A DNA stretch of 64,000 nucleotides from assembly GCF_003048835.2 (NCBI RefSeq), contig NZ_CP060705.1:930001-994000 (forward strand), written 5' to 3'. The translations under genes and the position numbers were made by a program. Source of the stretch: Campylobacter concisus (GTDB lineage Bacteria; Campylobacterota; Campylobacteria; Campylobacterales; Campylobacteraceae). The notes beneath the pieces are model-generated. The model saw only the letters and a program-made list of their open reading frames with translations, searched no databases and was not told the origin of the DNA. Positions 61,131 through 64,000 of this stretch are shown piece after piece. Within the stretch, counting starts at the first letter, position 1. Every line of letters begins with the position of its first letter.

Positions 61131-61958
61131 TTAATCCTTTAGATATTTTAAAAGCTCTTTTAAATTTAGAGGTATGACACTGCCATGGGTTTCATTTTTA
61201 AAAAACTCAAAGTGAGAATTTACCCCACTTTGCTTTAAAATTTGGGCTAGATCACTCGCCTTTAAAATGCCAGCTTTGTCAGTTTTGCCTTTTCTCTTTT
61301 CAAGCTCGCCAACGCTAAGAAAGACAAATTTAGCCTTTAGTTTCTCTTTAAATTTACCTTCGCTCACGTTTTGCTTTAAAATTTCAGACTCACCCCACCA
61401 AAGAGATGGTGAAGCGATAAAGAAATTTGAAAATATGCCCTCGTTTTTAAGCAAGGCATAGAGCGTAAAAAGACCGCCAAAAGAGTGTCCATAAAGGCTT
61501 TTTTGGCTATTTTGCACGTTAAATTTTTCATCAATTAATGGCACTAAATTTCTTGTTAAAAAGTGGTAAAACGCATCTGCACCCCCACCTTTGCTAAACT
61601 CCTCGCCCTCTGCCTTTGGCGTGAGATCTCTTGTGCGTTTTTCTACCTCGTAGCTTTTGTTGCTGTCATATCCTATGCCTATTATTAGTGGGGCAGCCTT
61701 GCCATCAAATTCATTTAAAAGCATGTTAAACTGGGCGTTTGCATCAAGCAAGAAAAGCACATTTTTAAACTTATCTTGCCCCTTTAGCTTGGCTGTGTAA
61801 ATTTTATAAATTTCATCATTTGCGCTCATTTTAAAGGTTGAAATTTCAAATTTACTAGCAGCTTTTTGGCTAAGTGGCTCAGGCGTTTGGCTAGGTCCTG
61901 CATGCAAAATTTGCGTCACGCCAAGTGTAAAAAGTAAAAATTTAAAGGCTTTTACCAT
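61131..61958 (-). CDS. Periplasmic alpha/beta hydrolase, siderophore esterase (IroE/Fes) type
   Basis: A 275-residue exported protein (signal MVKAFKFLLFTLGVTQILHA). Nucleophile Ser in LYGHSFGGLFTLYAL near residue 160, and the catalytic His in FFKNETHGSVIPLNL near the end; the region FFIASPSLWWGE is typical of the esterase D/IroE family. It probably opens enterobactin-type Fe complexes in the periplasm; Campylobacter is known to use such an esterase (Cee). It overlaps the end of the TonB receptor gene by 7 bases, which supports this. Confidence 0.85.
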   Translation of the reverse strand: MVKAFKFLLFTLGVTQILHAGPSQTPEPLSQKAASKFEISTFKMSANDEIYKIYTAKLKGQDKFKNVLFLLDANAQFNMLLNEFDGKAAPLIIGIGYDSNKSYEVEKRTRDLTPKAEGEEFSKGGGADAFYHFLTRNLVPLIDEKFNVQNSQKSLYGHSFGGLFTLYALLKNEGIFSNFFIASPSLWWGESEILKQNVSEGKFKEKLKAKFVFLSVGELEKRKGKTDKAGILKASDLAQILKQSGVNSHFEFFKNETHGSVIPLNLKELLKYLKD

Positions 61959-64000
61959 TTTGCAGCGACCTTAAACCAAAATCTCCTGCCCTCTTGCGGA
62001 TACCAGTAGTAGTTGCCATCGTCTGCTAGCGTCTCATCGTATCTTACTTTATCAAAGATGTTGTAGGCATTTAGGCTAAGAGTTAGGTGCTTGTTTGCGT
62101 CCCAGCTGACGCCTGTATCAAAGGTGAGTAGGTCTTTTGTGTTCTCTCTTACTCTGTTGCCAGCACCAAAATTTACGCTTGTTAGCTTGCTCTCATAGTT
62201 TGCGCCAAAAAATGTCTTGACGCTTTTTACAGGCTTATATGTAAGCGTGGCGTGAAGTGTGTGCTCTGGCGTTGCTGTTAGGCTTTTACCATCAAGTCTA
62301 GCTAGGTCTGTCTCGCTAAATTTCATAGGACCTCTTGGCGTATTTATCGTTGGGTTGCCAGTTTTTATCTTTGACTTATTATAGGTGTAGTTTGAGCTTA
62401 AATTTAGATTTGAAAGGATGTCATAGTCGCCACTTAGCTCCACACCCCAAACGGTCGCACCTTCAATGTTAAAGTAAGTTCCCCAGCCAGGGCAAGTAAC
62501 GTCTGGTGCATTTGTGCAAGTGCCAAAGGCTGGAATTTTATTTACGTTACTGCCGTCTGTGTCTAGGATCTTATCTTTAAATTCATTTCTAAAAAGCGTT
62601 ACCGAGCCTCTAAAATCAGCCTGATTGTCATAATATGCCCCGACTTCATAAGTCGTGCTCTTTTCTGGCTTTAGGTCCTTGTTGCCAAAATCAACTATCC
62701 TCCAGCCACCTTGGATAGTGCCTACTTCTGGAGAAATTTGATTGACATTAGGTGTTTTATAGCCAGTCGCTACGCCACCTTTTAGGCTTAGCGTATCTGT
62801 GGCGTTATAGACTAGATAGGCTCTTGGCGAGAGGTGGTTACCAAAAAATTCGTTGTGTGTGAGCCTTGAGCCAAGCGTTAAAAAGAGCTTCTCATCTAAA
62901 ATTTGCCACTCATCTTCGATAAATCCCGCATGTTCGCTCATCGAGTAGGTCTTTGGGTCTTTTAAGCCGTTTCTTGAAGCGTTTGAGACGATAAAGGTTG
63001 TACCGACATTTTGCTTACTAAAGTCATAGCCAAAAGTTAGAGTGTGTGCGCCAAAAAATGTTGTAAATTTTGAGTTAAAGTTGTGATTTTTAGCTTTTGC
63101 AGGTATGAGGCTGTCAAAAAGGCTCGTTCTTTGCGTCTCATCATAAATGTAGCTGATATCGGCATTTAGGCTATCAAATTCGCCAAGATAGCCCACGCCA
63201 TAGCTCTTTTTCTCGTAGTCATAAGCGTTTAAAACCTTATTTGTCTTTATAGTGGCTGTTTTGCCGACTGTGCGCGAGTAGTCGTGCCTTTCGTTTGAAC
63301 CAAGGATGAAAAATTTATTGTGTTCATCTGGCGTGATCCAAAGCTTTGCACTCAAATTTCTCTTATCGCTCTTTTGATAGCCGCCTTTGTAATTATCCTC
63401 ATCTCTTAGCTTTTTGTATCCCCAAAGCTGAAGCGCGAAAAGGTCCTTATAAAGAGGTAAATTTAGATAAAAGTCGCCTTGTCTGCCGTCGCCTATGCCT
63501 TTGTGAGTGTTTATCGTGGTTGAGATGCCGACGTTGCCACTAAATTTTGAAAAATCCTTTTTGGTAATGATATTTATAACGCCTCCAACCGCGTCGCTAC
63601 CATAAAGCGAACTCATAGGGCCACGGATGACCTCTATACGCTCGATAGCCTCAGCTGGCGGGATGAAATTTGAGTTCATATCCCCTGCTCCACCCTTTGG
63701 ATTTGCGCTGCTTGAATTCACTCTTTTGCCATCAATTAAAACTAGCGTTTGAGACTTCTCCATGCCGCGTATCGAGATACCACTAGCTGGACCATCCTCG
63801 CCACCGACAACATTTACGCCTGGCACTTTTTGCGCGATTGAGTGAAGTGAGGTAAAGCTATCTTTTGTAAGCTCATCGCCACTTATCACGCTGATGCTTG
63901 CAGGGGCTTCTTTGATTTGCTGCGAAAAGCCACTCGCACTTACTACGACGCCATCTAGCTTAGTTTCGTTGTTCTCTTTCTCTACTGCATAGAGAGAATT
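61952..64000 (-). CDS. TonB-dependent siderophore receptor, N-terminus beyond window
   Basis: The frame is open to the right edge, so at least 682 codons are present and the signal peptide lies outside. The TonB box and plug begin at once: TKLDGVVVSASGFSQQIKEAPASISVISGDEL, then GEDGPASGISIRGMEKSQTLVLIDGKRV and EVIRGPMSSLYGSDAVGGVINIITKK. The barrel ends in RRFWFKVAAKW with the usual C-terminal aromatic residue. FepA/CfrA-like enterobactin receptors have this pattern; the pairing with the esterase gene fits. A Fur box would be upstream, out of view. Confidence 0.93.
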   Translation of the reverse strand, partial: NSLYAVEKENNETKLDGVVVSASGFSQQIKEAPASISVISGDELTKDSFTSLHSIAQKVPGVNVVGGEDGPASGISIRGMEKSQTLVLIDGKRVNSSSANPKGGAGDMNSNFIPPAEAIERIEVIRGPMSSLYGSDAVGGVINIITKKDFSKFSGNVGISTTINTHKGIGDGRQGDFYLNLPLYKDLFALQLWGYKKLRDEDNYKGGYQKSDKRNLSAKLWITPDEHNKFFILGSNERHDYSRTVGKTATIKTNKVLNAYDYEKKSYGVGYLGEFDSLNADISYIYDETQRTSLFDSLIPAKAKNHNFNSKFTTFFGAHTLTFGYDFSKQNVGTTFIVSNASRNGLKDPKTYSMSEHAGFIEDEWQILDEKLFLTLGSRLTHNEFFGNHLSPRAYLVYNATDTLSLKGGVATGYKTPNVNQISPEVGTIQGGWRIVDFGNKDLKPEKSTTYEVGAYYDNQADFRGSVTLFRNEFKDKILDTDGSNVNKIPAFGTCTNAPDVTCPGWGTYFNIEGATVWGVELSGDYDILSNLNLSSNYTYNKSKIKTGNPTINTPRGPMKFSETDLARLDGKSLTATPEHTLHATLTYKPVKSVKTFFGANYESKLTSVNFGAGNRVRENTKDLLTFDTGVSWDANKHLTLSLNAYNIFDKVRYDETLADDGNYYWYPQEGRRFWFKVAAKW

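Noticed and set aside
1-64000. CRISPR arrays, insertion sequences, prophage, rRNA genes
   Set aside because: I looked for repeated spacers, transposases, integrases and rRNA motifs and saw none.

Overview
The window looks like chromosomal DNA of a non-jejuni Campylobacter, most likely of the C. concisus / C. curvus / C. showae group. This is inferred from gene content and order: an AT-rich genome of roughly 40% GC, a monomeric isocitrate dehydrogenase next to mdh and oorDABC, an mfrABE periplasmic fumarate reductase, the block flgA-ubiX-coaD-tmk-hisS-speA-aspB, and rpoN-lptB-tsaE-S4. No phage, insertion sequence or CRISPR array was seen. Both edges cut genes: an AsmA-like protein on the left and a TonB-dependent receptor on the right.

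Layout. 1-2.5 kb: an AsmA-like gene (-) overlapping head to head with mltG (+). 2.5-8.5 kb: a citric-acid-cycle operon, icd-mdh-oorDABC. 8.5-13 kb: a small orphan gene and mfrABE. 13.2-26.2 kb (-): murA-moeA, then a tRNA-Gly with its own consensus promoter, then flgA-ubiX-coaD-tmk-hisS-speA-aspB and the thiazole operon thiS-thiF-thiG-thiH plus a degenerate ThiE/TenI-like gene. 26.4-28.9 kb (+): NlpC/P60-like lipoprotein, rhomboid protease, DUF455 protein and a SixA-type phosphatase. 28.9-29.9 kb: a decaying region holding a broken copy of a tolC-like gene. 29.9-34.6 kb (-): macA-macB-tolC efflux system plus a small unknown gene. 34.7-44.1 kb: uvrD-like helicase (-), divergent from pbpC and an alpha-2-macroglobulin gene (+). 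44.2-53 kb: valS, an unannotated 48-residue membrane protein, ddh, metN-metI, a divergent arsP/arsR pair and two metQ genes. 53-58.5 kb: dedA, murI, ftsW, murG and two unrecognised genes. 58.5-64 kb (-): rpoN-lptB-tsaE-S4, a periplasmic siderophore-type esterase and a TonB-dependent receptor.

How the genes work together. Icd, Mdh and OorDABC form the oxidative and 2-oxoacid part of central metabolism; MfrABE uses fumarate at the membrane as an electron acceptor. MurA, MurI, MurG, FtsW, MltG, PbpC and Ddh all serve peptidoglycan or its DAP precursor. MetNIQ imports methionine. MacAB-TolC exports substrates across both membranes. The esterase and receptor form an iron-siderophore uptake module.

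The most interesting element is the 210-base leader in front of the first metQ (about 51170-51379). It holds a 19-codon reading frame with Met and Cys codons packed at positions 5-9, a set of mutually exclusive stems (one a perfect 20-bp stem), and a 12-bp hairpin that buries the metQ ribosome binding site. This has the layout of a translation-coupled attenuator. Other points of note are a flgA gene with no canonical start codon that begins inside the 3' end of a tRNA, a probably leaderless pbpC mRNA, and a tolC pseudogene next to its intact paralogue.
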